NCBI GenBank assembly: GCA_027490155.1
Contig: JAIXYP010000005.1
Span: 186,001-250,000, forward strand
Origin: Cytophagaceae bacterium
GTDB taxonomy: Bacteria; Bacteroidota; Bacteroidia; Cytophagales; Flexibacteraceae
Direction of reading: 5' to 3'
Length of the DNA: 64,000 nucleotides
Shown: positions 35,347-44,027 of the stretch, one piece after another
Layout: each line of letters starts with the position of its first letter
Numbering within the stretch: position 1 is the stretch's first letter
Position numbers and translations under genes: made by a program
Notes under the pieces: generated by a model
What the model was told of the DNA's origin: nothing
The model's database searches: none
Seen by the model: only the letters and a program-made list of their open reading frames with translations

Positions 35347-37464
35347 TTATTGTTTACCTGATGATGGCTTGAGTCCTAGTACAGTAACCCTGCGGTCCGC
35401 ATCAATGTAGATTTCCTGATAATCGCAAGAATATTGGCCCAAGGCCAGTTTGCGTGCTAGGCAATAGTTGGCAACGCTAGCCTTCAGCATCAAGTCTTTA
35501 CCACCTAGGGGCAGGATTATGCCACTTTCGGTATTACGCACCTCAACTTTACGCATGTCGCTGTTGATAGCCTTATCAAAGGTGTATTCGGCACGGCTGA
35601 TTTTCGTTTGGCCATCTTCGATAACAGGTTTGAAGGGTACACCCACTAGTTTCAGCCTGAAGGTGTCCGTTATGTTGATAGTCCCCTCTAGTCGGCTGAA
35701 TTGTAGCCTCAATTGCCTGTTCTTCTCTATGTTGTAAATCAGGTGGCAATTAAGGTTGCCCACAAAGTTGTCTGATCCCTTGACCTGTTTGTAGATATAA
35801 TCGTCAATCAGTTTGCTAATCAAAAGCTCATTGGCAGTGTACTCATCGGCCCGATACATGCTGTAGTCATAGATTTTGACATCAGTGGCGCCATCGGCTG
35901 TGGTGCTTTCGACGTTAGCTGTTTCTTTGGTTACATCCTCGGCCTTCATCTGGGTGATTTTTCCTGTGGCGATATCACGCACAAAAATCCCCCCAATGTC
36001 TAATGTGGTAATTCGGCTGGTATTAGTGGCCTTTCGGTTGCTAACAGACTTGAGGTAGAGGCCAGTAAAGAAAATGGCGACGACAATGGCGGCCCCGATA
36101 TAAAGACCCGTATTGATGACAGGAGTAAGTTCGTAGCGTTTGCCTAAAAAAACCAGATAACGTTTTTTGATAACCGTTCTTGTGGCATTCCTTGCTCTGA
36201 GGTTGATCGATCCCTGCAAATAATGCTGGGTCTGCCTGACGAAGGTCTGCTTGAAAGGAGCACTTGGTTGGCCGCCAGCCTGGACATTGCGAGGGGCACG
36301 TGGGATGCCAGGTGGTGGGGGAGGGCTATTGGTCGCTCGGGTTGATGCGTTACCGCGGCCAAGTGTGCCTTGGTTGCCACGCGGCGGTTGGTTGCCTGGT
36401 GGGACGACTGGTCTATTGGTCTGGACGACCTGCGTCTTTGCATATCGTGTGCCTTTGGCCTGGGTTGAGGCCGGTGCAGCACTAGGATTGAGTGGTAGAT
36501 GTTGTAAATATCGCTCTAACACCTTGCACCAAGCATTAATATCTGGTCGGAGGTTCGGATTCTTATGTCCAGCGTCAAAACAGTCTAGGAAAAGCTGTTT
36601 GACGTCCTGAGGGTACTCAAAGAACTTGTTGTGAAGTGGCGGAACGTTGGCGAAGCGCACTTTATTCGCACCATGAACGAAGAGGCCATTCTCAATCATC
36701 TGGGCGATCTCGGTACAACCATCAAATGGTACCTTACACGTACCTGCATACGGGTGGATACCAAATAGAATTTGGTAGAAAATCACCCCAAACGAGAAAC
36801 GATCCCATGTTTCGGGGATGAATCCAGCCACGGTATCAAGCGTCGCTATCTCTGGTGGACTGTACTCTGGTGTGGAGACTGGGGCGCGAAACAAGACCTT
36901 AGTGCCTTCATAAACCTCAACAGAGTCAATATCAATAATGCTGATCTGGCCAGTGGAGGGCTCGACCAAGATATTATCTGGTTTGAGATCGACCAGAACA
37001 TAGCGTTTGGCTTCATGGATCTGGCTGAGGGCCGCAGCAATGTTAAAACAAAGCTTAACCCTAAGGCCTTCGGACCCTGGCCGTTTGTGGTCAAACCGGC
37101 CCCAGTCTTGCTGGTGTTTGCGTTTGATGTCCGGTAGGGTAAGGATAGTTAATTTCTGGCCCTTGACTGCTGCAGGCATAACATACCCACAGAATCTGTT
37201 GTTGTTCTGGAGCAAATCACTAGGCCAGATGACCGAGTGCATGTTGCGCAGGACTGGTGGGTTGGCTATCAGGTACTCCAGCTTCTTGAGCCGCTCTCGT
37301 GTTTCGGACTTGCTAGGGTCGATCTTTTCGGGCTTCAATAGCTTAGCAACATCAGAAGTATGCTGCTGCGGACCTGTAATTCGGTACACATCACCTTCTC
37401 CACCACTACCTAAAGGGGTGTCTTCTATCTGGATGAATGCCTTGCCATTAACTGTTTTTAACAT
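35347..37464 (-). CDS. Membrane-anchored Ser/Thr kinase of a TerY-P triad
   Basis: 705 residues. The kinase domain (about 10-325) has a glycine loop LGSGGEGDVYRI, Lys41 in DVAKLL and a catalytic loop LVDLKPDN (Asp159, Asn164) in which HRD is replaced by LVD. The DFG motif is replaced by DID (178-180), as in the YegI-type kinases of TerY-P systems; the metal Asp178 is kept. STPEYSPPEI and WDRFSFGVIFYQ follow. A Pro/Gly-rich linker (about 325-405) leads to one membrane helix (about 449-472) and a ~230-residue non-cytoplasmic C-terminal domain of unknown fold. It starts 4 bp after the phosphatase stop, so translation is probably coupled. Activity is expected because the key Lys, Asp and Asn remain. 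Confidence 0.88.
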   Translation of the reverse strand: MLKTVNGKAFIQIEDTPLGSGGEGDVYRITGPQQHTSDVAKLLKPEKIDPSKSETRERLKKLEYLIANPPVLRNMHSVIWPSDLLQNNNRFCGYVMPAAVKGQKLTILTLPDIKRKHQQDWGRFDHKRPGSEGLRVKLCFNIAAALSQIHEAKRYVLVDLKPDNILVEPSTGQISIIDIDSVEVYEGTKVLFRAPVSTPEYSPPEIATLDTVAGFIPETWDRFSFGVIFYQILFGIHPYAGTCKVPFDGCTEIAQMIENGLFVHGANKVRFANVPPLHNKFFEYPQDVKQLFLDCFDAGHKNPNLRPDINAWCKVLERYLQHLPLNPSAAPASTQAKGTRYAKTQVVQTNRPVVPPGNQPPRGNQGTLGRGNASTRATNSPPPPPGIPRAPRNVQAGGQPSAPFKQTFVRQTQHYLQGSINLRARNATRTVIKKRYLVFLGKRYELTPVINTGLYIGAAIVVAIFFTGLYLKSVSNRKATNTSRITTLDIGGIFVRDIATGKITQMKAEDVTKETANVESTTADGATDVKIYDYSMYRADEYTANELLISKLIDDYIYKQVKGSDNFVGNLNCHLIYNIEKNRQLRLQFSRLEGTINITDTFRLKLVGVPFKPVIEDGQTKISRAEYTFDKAINSDMRKVEVRNTESGIILPLGGKDLMLKASVANYCLARKLALGQYSCDYQEIYIDADRRVTVLGLKPSSGKQ

Positions 37465-37468
37465 TGCC

Positions 37469-38311
37469 CTACCTCCAGAATGCTACCAACATGGTTTTGT
37501 CGTCAGATTCCGTGCTAAGCCGCTCGGTACCGCTGTCGAGGAATTGGGCCCAATTATGATTAACAACCTCTGGTGTATTTTTATCAGCCATAGACCGGAG
37601 GGTATGCAATATCGGGTTAAAAAAACCTGGAAAAGGTCTGTTAGGGTCGCTGAAGTGCCCAGTCTCGTCATCTACGATGTGGCATTCGAAGCTGGCCATT
37701 TCGCAACCGTCTGACAGCAGCGCAAATGGCAATTTTTCGCCCTCGAACCTGAAAACTGTTACGTACTCGTTGATGTCTCCACCTATTAGGGGTGACGATG
37801 TCAAAAAGATAGTCTCGTTCGCAAACTCGCCTCTGAAAGGTACAAATAGGGGTTTCCAGATTCCGTCATTGTCGAGATAACAACCTCTACCATCACCTAC
37901 CTGAAATCCGAAAAGTCCGTGTTCGGTACCAACAACTGCCATCAGGGTGCAAGCCAAAGATTTAATATCTACACCTAATTCTGCCGCCTTGACATTTAGC
38001 TCAGCCAAGACAGTAACGATGATGTTGCTAACCACTAGGTTGAGCGATCGTGTATCTGGTATGGTAGACGTTTGTACCCATTTGTGATGCACTACAGCTT
38101 CAGATAATAACTTAACCACTTGTTGACAAGCAAGTTGGCTACCATACTCACTATGCGTCTGAGATCCTGCTCCGTCTGCGACGGCGGCAACCATCCAGTT
38201 CCTTCCGGCTGGTGTGTAGTGGTGTGCGTCTTGACAAGGGAGATCACGCTCGACGTGTCCCTTGCCAGCAACCGAGGCTGCCGTGACATACCAGTTTTGA
38301 TTGTTAGACAT
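37469..38311 (-). CDS. PP2C-type protein phosphatase of a TerY-P triad
   Basis: 280 residues of the PP2C_2 branch, a metal-dependent Ser/Thr phosphatase expected to oppose the neighbouring kinase. N-terminal motifs are SVAGKGHVERDLPCQDAHHY (metal/phosphate-binding Arg and Asp) and VAAVADGAGSQTHSEYGSQLA (the DG metal motif, Asp46). GDGRGCYLDN, LLSDGCEMASF and a C-terminal TDD-like SDDKTMLVAF complete the core. There is no membrane segment, so it is cytosolic. It sits between the VWA gene (124 bp upstream) and the kinase (4 bp downstream), the same arrangement as yegL-yegK-yegI of enterobacteria. Confidence 0.9.
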   Translation of the reverse strand: MSNNQNWYVTAASVAGKGHVERDLPCQDAHHYTPAGRNWMVAAVADGAGSQTHSEYGSQLACQQVVKLLSEAVVHHKWVQTSTIPDTRSLNLVVSNIIVTVLAELNVKAAELGVDIKSLACTLMAVVGTEHGLFGFQVGDGRGCYLDNDGIWKPLFVPFRGEFANETIFLTSSPLIGGDINEYVTVFRFEGEKLPFALLSDGCEMASFECHIVDDETGHFSDPNRPFPGFFNPILHTLRSMADKNTPEVVNHNWAQFLDSGTERLSTESDDKTMLVAFWR

Positions 38312-38434
38312 TAATCTGACGAATGAAGGTCGCTTTTGGGTTTAGGCTAGTTGCTTTGGCTTTCTGAGCTGGTAAATCGGCTTAAGCAGATATGCGCTTG
38401 GCCCTTTGGACATAGCACTTCCCCGCTAATTGAT

Positions 38435-39106
38435 TTAGATACTGATCTGGGACCAGCTGTTCGGGCTCGGAAGCTGGACAGTTTGCCCTTCCTTGCTACT
38501 TGTGATGATGGCCATCGAGTTGGACAACCATTTAAAGAACTCCACAAACTTGAGTCCTTGTAATTTCATTGGTGGGGAGCTAGGGTGCGCAATTTTGCTC
38601 AGGATCTCCATATCGGCACCTTCGACACCAATAGGGTAGAACATATAGTTTTTGCGATCCACTCCGTCTTTGATCTCAGCCGCTAGGCCATCAATGTCTT
38701 GACCACGGTCCGGAGAGCCATCTGTAAAAAGCACGATCCAAGGACGGTAGTATTTCTGTCCTGTCTCTTGGTAGTAAGACTTACGGGTCTTGATCATGTT
38801 GATGGCTGTCCGGACGCCATCCACTAAATAGGTAAGACCTGCTGCCTTGAGCTCATGACCAATCATTCCTTCTACCAAGGTAGGCTCTTGCGCTACCTCA
38901 ACAACATCACTAAAGGTGACGATGCCAATTTCGAGGCGATTACTAGCGTTGAAATCCTCCTCAACTTCTGTCCTAAAGTCACGTAAGGCTTGGTTCAGCG
39001 CGTCAATTGGTGCTCCTTGCATCGAACCTGAGGTGTCAAGCACGAGTACGCAGAGGCACTTTTGTTCGTAATTTTTTGGGGTTTCAACGGCAAACGGACT
39101 GCTCAT
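38435..39106 (-). CDS. TerY-like VWA-domain protein
   Basis: 223 residues, almost entirely one von Willebrand factor A domain. The MIDAS motif is complete: DTSGSM (24-29), a Thr in the central loop, and LFTDGSPDRG. No signal peptide or membrane helix is seen, so it is cytosolic. In TerY-P triads the VWA protein is proposed to assemble partners or carry the phosphorylated sites. It is the first gene of the three-gene operon, behind a TACTTTTG promoter (39201-39208). Confidence 0.92.
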   Translation of the reverse strand: MSSPFAVETPKNYEQKCLCVLVLDTSGSMQGAPIDALNQALRDFRTEVEEDFNASNRLEIGIVTFSDVVEVAQEPTLVEGMIGHELKAAGLTYLVDGVRTAINMIKTRKSYYQETGQKYYRPWIVLFTDGSPDRGQDIDGLAAEIKDGVDRKNYMFYPIGVEGADMEILSKIAHPSSPPMKLQGLKFVEFFKWLSNSMAIITSSKEGQTVQLPSPNSWSQISI

Positions 39107-39200
39107 ACGAGGTCTGGAGTAGGTATCAGAAGAATAACAAGAACAAGGTATGCCAACTGTAGTTGCGATATCAAATGATATGCACCAGTACAGAGGTTTC

Positions 39201-39208
39201 CAAAAGTA
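39201..39208 (-). promoter_or_regulatory. -7 promoter element of the TerY-P operon
   Basis: TACTTTTG on the minus strand, full match to TAnnTTTG, giving a leader of about 90 nt before the ATG at 39106. Confidence 0.6.
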
Positions 39209-39307
39209 GCCTATTTTCTGAATCTATCAGCCTAAGGCCCTACAATAAGTTCGTAGGTAGGTAAGTTTTAAAGCCAATACCGATTTATTAGAACCTGAAC
39301 AGCACGG

Positions 39308-40687
39308 TTAGCCCTGTTTTCCTCTTAAATCACTCCGTGCTTCGTCCCCCTGGGCGACAAGCTTGAGCGGGTCCACGCCTTTGAATTTGCTATGTGTTTT
39401 TACCACCGAACCTAGGTCATTGAGCATGCTATATAGCCCGTAGTAAGTACGGTTAATGTATAGGCCGTCTTTGGATCCGCGAGCCACTTTGCTATTTCTG
39501 ATCTCTTTCATGCCGCCAAGTTCCTCAGCATACTTGTAGATGCGGTCAAAATAGTCCTTGTCACTGAAGTCAAATGTTTCGGTGCAGAAGGGGCGGCCTA
39601 GCAACTCAATCATCTCCCGAAATAATGGTATGAAAAAGTCTTGCGTTTTCTGATCCTCATCTGGGTAAACAAACTCAAGGGCATAAAACAACCGCAGCAT
39701 AAGGGCATTGTCTTGTATGCTCTGCGGGTTGATAAGGCTGAAGTAATAGTAGTAAAAATCCTTGGGCAGCTCCTTAACACAACCAAAGTCGATGATACCT
39801 AGTGTGCCGTCTGCTTGCATCAGGAAGTTACCTGGGTGCGGGTCAGCATGGACCTGCATCATGTTATGGATTTGGTACTCATAAAAGTCCCACAGGCTCT
39901 GACCGATCTTATCACGAACGGCTTGGCTAGGGTTTGTGCACAAAAAATCTTTGAGGTGAAGTCCGTCGAGCCACTCCATCGTGATGATTCTAGGGCCAGA
40001 CATGGCAGGGTAGTATTCAGGGAATTTAAGCCCAGTTAAGTGAGCACAAGCAGCACTGATTTCTTGTCCGCGACGGATTTCGAGGGCATAGTCTGTTTCT
40101 TCGAGTAATTTGCCTTCGACCTCGGACATATATCGATCTACATCTGCTTCGTTGAGGCCCATTAGTCGGACTGCAAATGGTTTGACCATCTTGAGGTCAG
40201 AAGCAATGCTGGTTGCAACACCAGGATATTGAATCTTGACTGCTAACCTCTTCCCATCCTTGTAGGCTTCGTGTACTTGGCCAATGCTGGCTGCATTACG
40301 TGCCTGTGGGTCAAACTTGTCAAACAGTTGCTGTGGCGTTTTACCTACTTGCTGGATGAAAGTACGGATCACCAACGGTGCTGAAAGAGGCGGTGCACTG
40401 TACTGAGAAAGCTGGAAGCGATCAACATATGCCTTAGGCAACATGCTCCGATCCATGGACATCATTTGGGCAACTTTAAGGGCAGAACCTTTAAGCGTAC
40501 TAAGTGAGTTGTAGATGTCGTTAGCGTTGTCGTCGTGCAGCTGATCTTTGGTGGTTTCGCCGTTCATGGCCTTGGCTGCATAGTACTTAACGTAGTTGCC
40601 ACCTATCTTGATTCCTGTTTTTACAAACTCACTGGCCCTTGCCACTTTGCCTGTCGGAATACTACTCTGCTCTTTGTTGTTGCTCAT
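39308..40687 (-). CDS. AarF/ABC1/UbiB-family atypical kinase
   Basis: 459 residues. Family-specific motifs are all present. The N-terminal KxGQ segment appears as LKGSALKVAQMMSMD, and the Ala-rich loop as AASIGQVHEA. The nucleotide-binding Lys is in LAVKIQYPGV and the Glu in EVEGKLLEETDY. The catalytic VHADPHPGNF and metal-binding IIDFGCVKEL are intact. UbiB proteins act as ATPases supporting quinone or lipid metabolism at the membrane; this copy lacks obvious C-terminal membrane helices. A TetR-like gene lies 116 bp upstream on the same strand, a pairing I recall as common in Bacteroidetes, which suggests a co-regulated pair. Confidence 0.92.
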   Translation of the reverse strand: MSNNKEQSSIPTGKVARASEFVKTGIKIGGNYVKYYAAKAMNGETTKDQLHDDNANDIYNSLSTLKGSALKVAQMMSMDRSMLPKAYVDRFQLSQYSAPPLSAPLVIRTFIQQVGKTPQQLFDKFDPQARNAASIGQVHEAYKDGKRLAVKIQYPGVATSIASDLKMVKPFAVRLMGLNEADVDRYMSEVEGKLLEETDYALEIRRGQEISAACAHLTGLKFPEYYPAMSGPRIITMEWLDGLHLKDFLCTNPSQAVRDKIGQSLWDFYEYQIHNMMQVHADPHPGNFLMQADGTLGIIDFGCVKELPKDFYYYYFSLINPQSIQDNALMLRLFYALEFVYPDEDQKTQDFFIPLFREMIELLGRPFCTETFDFSDKDYFDRIYKYAEELGGMKEIRNSKVARGSKDGLYINRTYYGLYSMLNDLGSVVKTHSKFKGVDPLKLVAQGDEARSDLRGKQG

Positions 40688-40803
40688 TCGTGATGGGATC
40701 AGGTCATCATTATGATGCCGAAATCCTTAGTCTTTTAACCCCTTACGGTAGCCTAGTGTTTCCGAAAGGAACGGTAATATGTTGTCCTTTGGCAAATTGA
40801 GCT

Positions 40804-41499
40804 CTATTTGTTTTGCCATACGAACTTAGCAAAGTCGAATGCTGAGTCCAGTGCATTGCTTCCCATGACGTCCATGCTAACATTGATGGCCTTTTCGACA
40901 GCAGCATCTGTGAGCTCAAAATTTTGGCTGGTATCTTTTAGCCAAAAGTCAAGCAGGAATAGTGCCTGAAACCAGAGCCCAGAGGCATACTTTGTTGTGA
41001 TATAGGGCCTGCTAGCGATTTCGCCAGTATCTGTACCTTCGGTAACACGGGCATTGGCATATGCCACAAATGACTCCTTCCAGTGGTTTAGGCATGCATT
41101 GCTGCCTGGCATCATTGGTTTGTTTTGCCGCAGGGACCAGCTCAGAAAACTGCGGTTTTGTTTCCACTCCTCTATTAGGGTGTAGAAGTAGGCCAACCAT
41201 TTTTCGCGTACAGTGTACCCAAGATAGGCATCCTCAGCGTCTAACCGGATCAGGGTATTGAGGTGCAATTGGACCCAAATCTGTCCTTCGATGGCCTCAA
41301 AACTGTTAAAATGTTCGTAGTAGTCGGTTTCGGCTAGGCCAAGATCAGCAACAAACTTATAGATGGAGGCTGGTTGATGGCCATGCTCAAGTACATATTG
41401 TTTGTAGCCATCAATCAGGGTTGCTCTGACGTCGGTAATCTCGGCGACTGCAGGGCTCGAGATGGATGCGTCTGGTTCGATAGCTGATTTCTTTGCCAT
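40804..41499 (-). CDS. TetR-like regulator with C-terminal ligand domain, paired with AarF kinase
   Basis: 231 residues from the ATG at 41499 (MAKKSAIEPD). More upstream in-frame starts give a non-conserved basic extension and are rejected. The N-terminal helix-turn-helix (about 28-70: ATLIDGYKQYVLEHGHQP then FVADLGLAETDYYEHF) resembles a divergent TetR DNA-binding domain. The remaining helical domain is the 'TetR C-terminal' type found beside AarF/ABC1 kinases in Bacteroidetes. DNA binding is not assured, because the turn is unusual. It probably co-operates with, or regulates, the kinase at 39308-40687. Confidence 0.75.
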   Translation of the reverse strand: MAKKSAIEPDASISSPAVAEITDVRATLIDGYKQYVLEHGHQPASIYKFVADLGLAETDYYEHFNSFEAIEGQIWVQLHLNTLIRLDAEDAYLGYTVREKWLAYFYTLIEEWKQNRSFLSWSLRQNKPMMPGSNACLNHWKESFVAYANARVTEGTDTGEIASRPYITTKYASGLWFQALFLLDFWLKDTSQNFELTDAAVEKAINVSMDVMGSNALDSAFDFAKFVWQNK

Positions 41500-41590
41500 A
41501 GTGCTAGTGGAGGACAATATACCTCTGGAACGCGTTGAGATTGATTGGAGTAAAGATAACGGGATTTGCCCGACAATGTTGTCAGGATCG

Positions 41591-41803
41591 TCATTGAGCA
41601 GATGGGGCCGAGTTATTGCCAGATTTGGCAGCACTTTGTTTGGCTCGTAGCTTGATGTTTTTGGCACTTTCCGAAATAGAAACCTTGCCATTGGCGTTTG
41701 AGCGACTTTCCATGAACTCAAAGGCACAGGCAAGAGGGCAGGGCACCTTGACGGCACCTTGCTTGCGCATCAGATAATTAACGTAATCTTTATCGAGCTG
41801 CAT
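41591..41803 (-). CDS. Possible small protein (70 aa)
   Basis: MQLDKDYVNYLMRKQGAVKV start, followed by PCPLACAFEFMES and a Lys/Ser-rich tail. No family is recognised. The amino-acid mix is protein-like, the strand agrees with its neighbours and it fills the gap between the TetR-like gene and the B12 operon. No promoter match is seen. It could equally be chance. Confidence 0.4.
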   Translation of the reverse strand: MQLDKDYVNYLMRKQGAVKVPCPLACAFEFMESRSNANGKVSISESAKNIKLRAKQSAAKSGNNSAPSAQ

Positions 41804-41819
41804 AACTCTTGGTTCGGTA

Positions 41820-41828
41820 GGGGGGGGG
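41820..41828. repeat. G9 homopolymer tract
   Basis: Nine consecutive G on the plus strand, 17 bp upstream of the small ORF start and just past the end of the B12 operon. Confidence 0.8.
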
Positions 41829-41834
41829 TAATAG

Positions 41835-41855
41835 TGGTACTACAAACTAGTACCA
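41835..41855. other. Inverted repeat at the end of the B12 operon
   Basis: Perfect 8-bp arms TGGTACTA/TAGTACCA with a CAAAC loop, spanning the stop codon of the last operon gene. It lacks a T-run, so it is not a standard terminator. Confidence 0.45.
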
Positions 41856-42887
41856 TAAAAGTTTTAGGACAGACATCTTACAACCAGATTTATCCACGAT
41901 TAACCAATGAACGCCGGAAAAACTGGGTGAAACGACAGAATTTGACCCATTTATCAGGGTTCCTTGGCCTACGATACGACCTGAATAGTCAAATAGACCA
42001 TACCTGATAGGTCCATCCTCAGTCTTGACCATAAGTCGAATCGGGTGCCCCAAATCAGAAGGGTGCTGATCTACAATATCGATGTATGTGGTGCACTCAT
42101 TTGTATTAATTGCCTGTTCATGGATAACCCCAATAGCATCAAGGTCAAACCCACCACTTGGAAAGGCAGTTGGGTAAGGGTCATTAACCAAATTGCCATT
42201 GGCTGCCCTGATACCATAAACAGGATTGATGCTTCCGATGGCATCCACCAACCTAACGTGCGTGATGTGGTTTAGGTTTAAGTCCACATTGCGCTGTGCT
42301 AGTACCTCAAGATCAGCAAGATCAAACGGAGTGCCGTAGGGTGCGACGTATTTACCAGCAAAGTTGTTAAGACGCTCAACACCAATTGTTGTACTATATG
42401 GACCTATCTGGATCGATTGGTCTAGGCCACAATAAGAAGGAAAGCGCTGGAAATTTATGCCATCTGAGCTCACCTCGACAAAAGCGAGCTCCAGATAGTC
42501 GCCACCAGCTGTGCCAAACCCATTCTCGAAGACAACGAAGTCAGGACCAGGGCCGTTAATGATTGGCCTTCGGAACATGAGTGTAGCAACACCACTATCG
42601 CCCAGGCTCAAGATGTCAGGGTTGTTGCCTTTGCCCGCACTGTCTTGTCCGTATGATGCCAAGCCCAGTGATTTGTGGGCTATATCAAGATATCCACGTT
42701 TGACTTCGCACCTTAGGGCCCATGTCTTTATGATGTTGCTATCTCGATGGATAGCGGTAGTCCCAGAGGCATTATGCCTAGGGGCAAATTGTGCTAGGGT
42801 CGGCAAACCAATCCCGACCAAACCTATCACAGATAAGATTAGGACAATGATTATCCAGCAAAAATGCTCCGAACAGCGACTAATCAT
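41847..42887 (-). CDS. Surface protein of the B12 operon with divergent T9SS tail
   Basis: 346 residues. A long N-terminal signal sequence (about 11-38, cleavage after LAQF) precedes a globular domain with conserved-looking blocks SLGDSGVATLMFRRPI, GPGPDFVVFENGF and LAFVEVSSDGINFQRFPS, then HITHVRLVDAIGSI and GGFDLDAIGVIHE. This domain occurs in Bacteroidetes cell-surface proteins linked to cobalamin loci. The last ~75 residues resemble a Por sorting domain (GLFDYSGRIVGQGTL...GVHWLIVDKSG) but end in LKLLWY instead of the usual basic strand. Its ATG overlaps the stop of the beta-propeller gene (ATGA), so translation is coupled. A B12-handling role is inferred from the operon only. Confidence 0.78.
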   Translation of the reverse strand: MISRCSEHFCWIIIVLILSVIGLVGIGLPTLAQFAPRHNASGTTAIHRDSNIIKTWALRCEVKRGYLDIAHKSLGLASYGQDSAGKGNNPDILSLGDSGVATLMFRRPIINGPGPDFVVFENGFGTAGGDYLELAFVEVSSDGINFQRFPSYCGLDQSIQIGPYSTTIGVERLNNFAGKYVAPYGTPFDLADLEVLAQRNVDLNLNHITHVRLVDAIGSINPVYGIRAANGNLVNDPYPTAFPSGGFDLDAIGVIHEQAINTNECTTYIDIVDQHPSDLGHPIRLMVKTEDGPIRYGLFDYSGRIVGQGTLINGSNSVVSPSFSGVHWLIVDKSGCKMSVLKLLWY

Positions 42888-43990
42888 GGCAATAGGGTCA
42901 TTGCCCCCGGGTTGAGACCAGCGTTGTATTTGTTGATCAAGGCTCCATCCTTATTGAAGCGCCAGACTTGGCCAGTGGTAACATAGTCCTTGCTATCGCT
43001 AATCCACAGCTCCTTAGACCTTTGGTTGTACATTAATCGATAAGGGGATTGGATATCCTTAATGGCAGGCCATGCTGTTTCCGACACGACGCCTGTTCGG
43101 GTATTGATCATAGCAATCATAGGATTTTGCTGGACGGTGCGTAGCTGGATAATTGTATCGCCACAGCCCTCCGAAATTGCCGAAGGGATCACCTCACGAC
43201 TAATAACTGATAAGTTTTGGGCCGATATCCGGCTCCAGGAAGCAGTGGCGGAACTGAAGTCTGCCTTAGCATAAACGTAAGCCTCATTGGGTTGGCCCGC
43301 TAGGATGGTTGTCGGATTGGCATCAACAGTTATGTTGCCAACGAAATTTAGGGTTGGCAAAGCAAATACCGAGATTCGGTTATCGAAGTTGGGTGCACTC
43401 AGCCCACCACTATTAGCCACCATCAGATAGTTGTTACTGACACAAATTCCCTCGGGGTTCCTCCCAGCGGCAAGGACAGTCTCTTGGTTAAGGGTGTTTG
43501 TGTCGATCACGACCACGTTACCGTCGAAACAAGATACAAAAGCACGAGGTCCTGCAAAAGCAATCTGCCTCGGTTGGCGAGCAATTGTACCTGAAAAAAG
43601 GTTGACTTGCCGAAGTAAGCGATAAGTGGATTTTTCCAGAACGGCCACATAGCTACTCACATTGACCACGACGTAAATTTTGTTGCCATAAACCGCAATA
43701 TCGTTGCCAGTATCACCCAGCTTTAGGCCAGTTTTCAGCTCAAATAGATCGGTAACAGCAGTGTTGGTTTTCGGGGTAATTAAAGTAATCGTACTGTTAT
43801 TGCGCTGGAACAAGCCTTCGTTGACTACAAGTACATGGGTTGTGTCCGACGAGGCAGCGTTCTTGGGGTTTGTTGGGGTTGGGGTTCCGGATTGGTCTGC
43901 TGTTTTGGGACTACAGCCTATCAATAAAGCAAAAGCAGGCAATACTAATACTCTGGTAATCAGCCTTATGTATTGCATTTTTAGTAGCAT
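42884..43990 (-). CDS. BtuG-like beta-propeller surface lipoprotein
   Basis: 368 residues. The signal peptide ends in the lipobox LLIGC (Cys about residue 26). The mature part is a run of YVTN/YncE-type beta-propeller blades, e.g. HVLVVNEGLFQRNNSTITLI, IYVVVNVSSYVAVLEKSTY, FVSCFDGNVVVIDTNTL, GICVSNNYLMVANSG and LWISDSKDYVTTGQVWRF. In Bacteroides, BtuG is a lipoprotein propeller that captures cobalamin with extreme affinity and sits on BtuB. This gene follows a BtuB-type receptor by 37 bp behind a cobalamin riboswitch, which is the same arrangement. The match to BtuG rests on fold and position; residue-level B12 contacts were not checked. Confidence 0.8.
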   Translation of the reverse strand: MLLKMQYIRLITRVLVLPAFALLIGCSPKTADQSGTPTPTNPKNAASSDTTHVLVVNEGLFQRNNSTITLITPKTNTAVTDLFELKTGLKLGDTGNDIAVYGNKIYVVVNVSSYVAVLEKSTYRLLRQVNLFSGTIARQPRQIAFAGPRAFVSCFDGNVVVIDTNTLNQETVLAAGRNPEGICVSNNYLMVANSGGLSAPNFDNRISVFALPTLNFVGNITVDANPTTILAGQPNEAYVYAKADFSSATASWSRISAQNLSVISREVIPSAISEGCGDTIIQLRTVQQNPMIAMINTRTGVVSETAWPAIKDIQSPYRLMYNQRSKELWISDSKDYVTTGQVWRFNKDGALINKYNAGLNPGAMTLLP

Positions 43991-44027
43991 AATTTTTGGT
44001 GGAGATAAGGTTATTTGGACCTTGGGG

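Noticed and set aside
37007-37714. 235-codon plus-strand ORF
   Set aside because: Antisense to the kinase and phosphatase genes, which show complete domain motifs.
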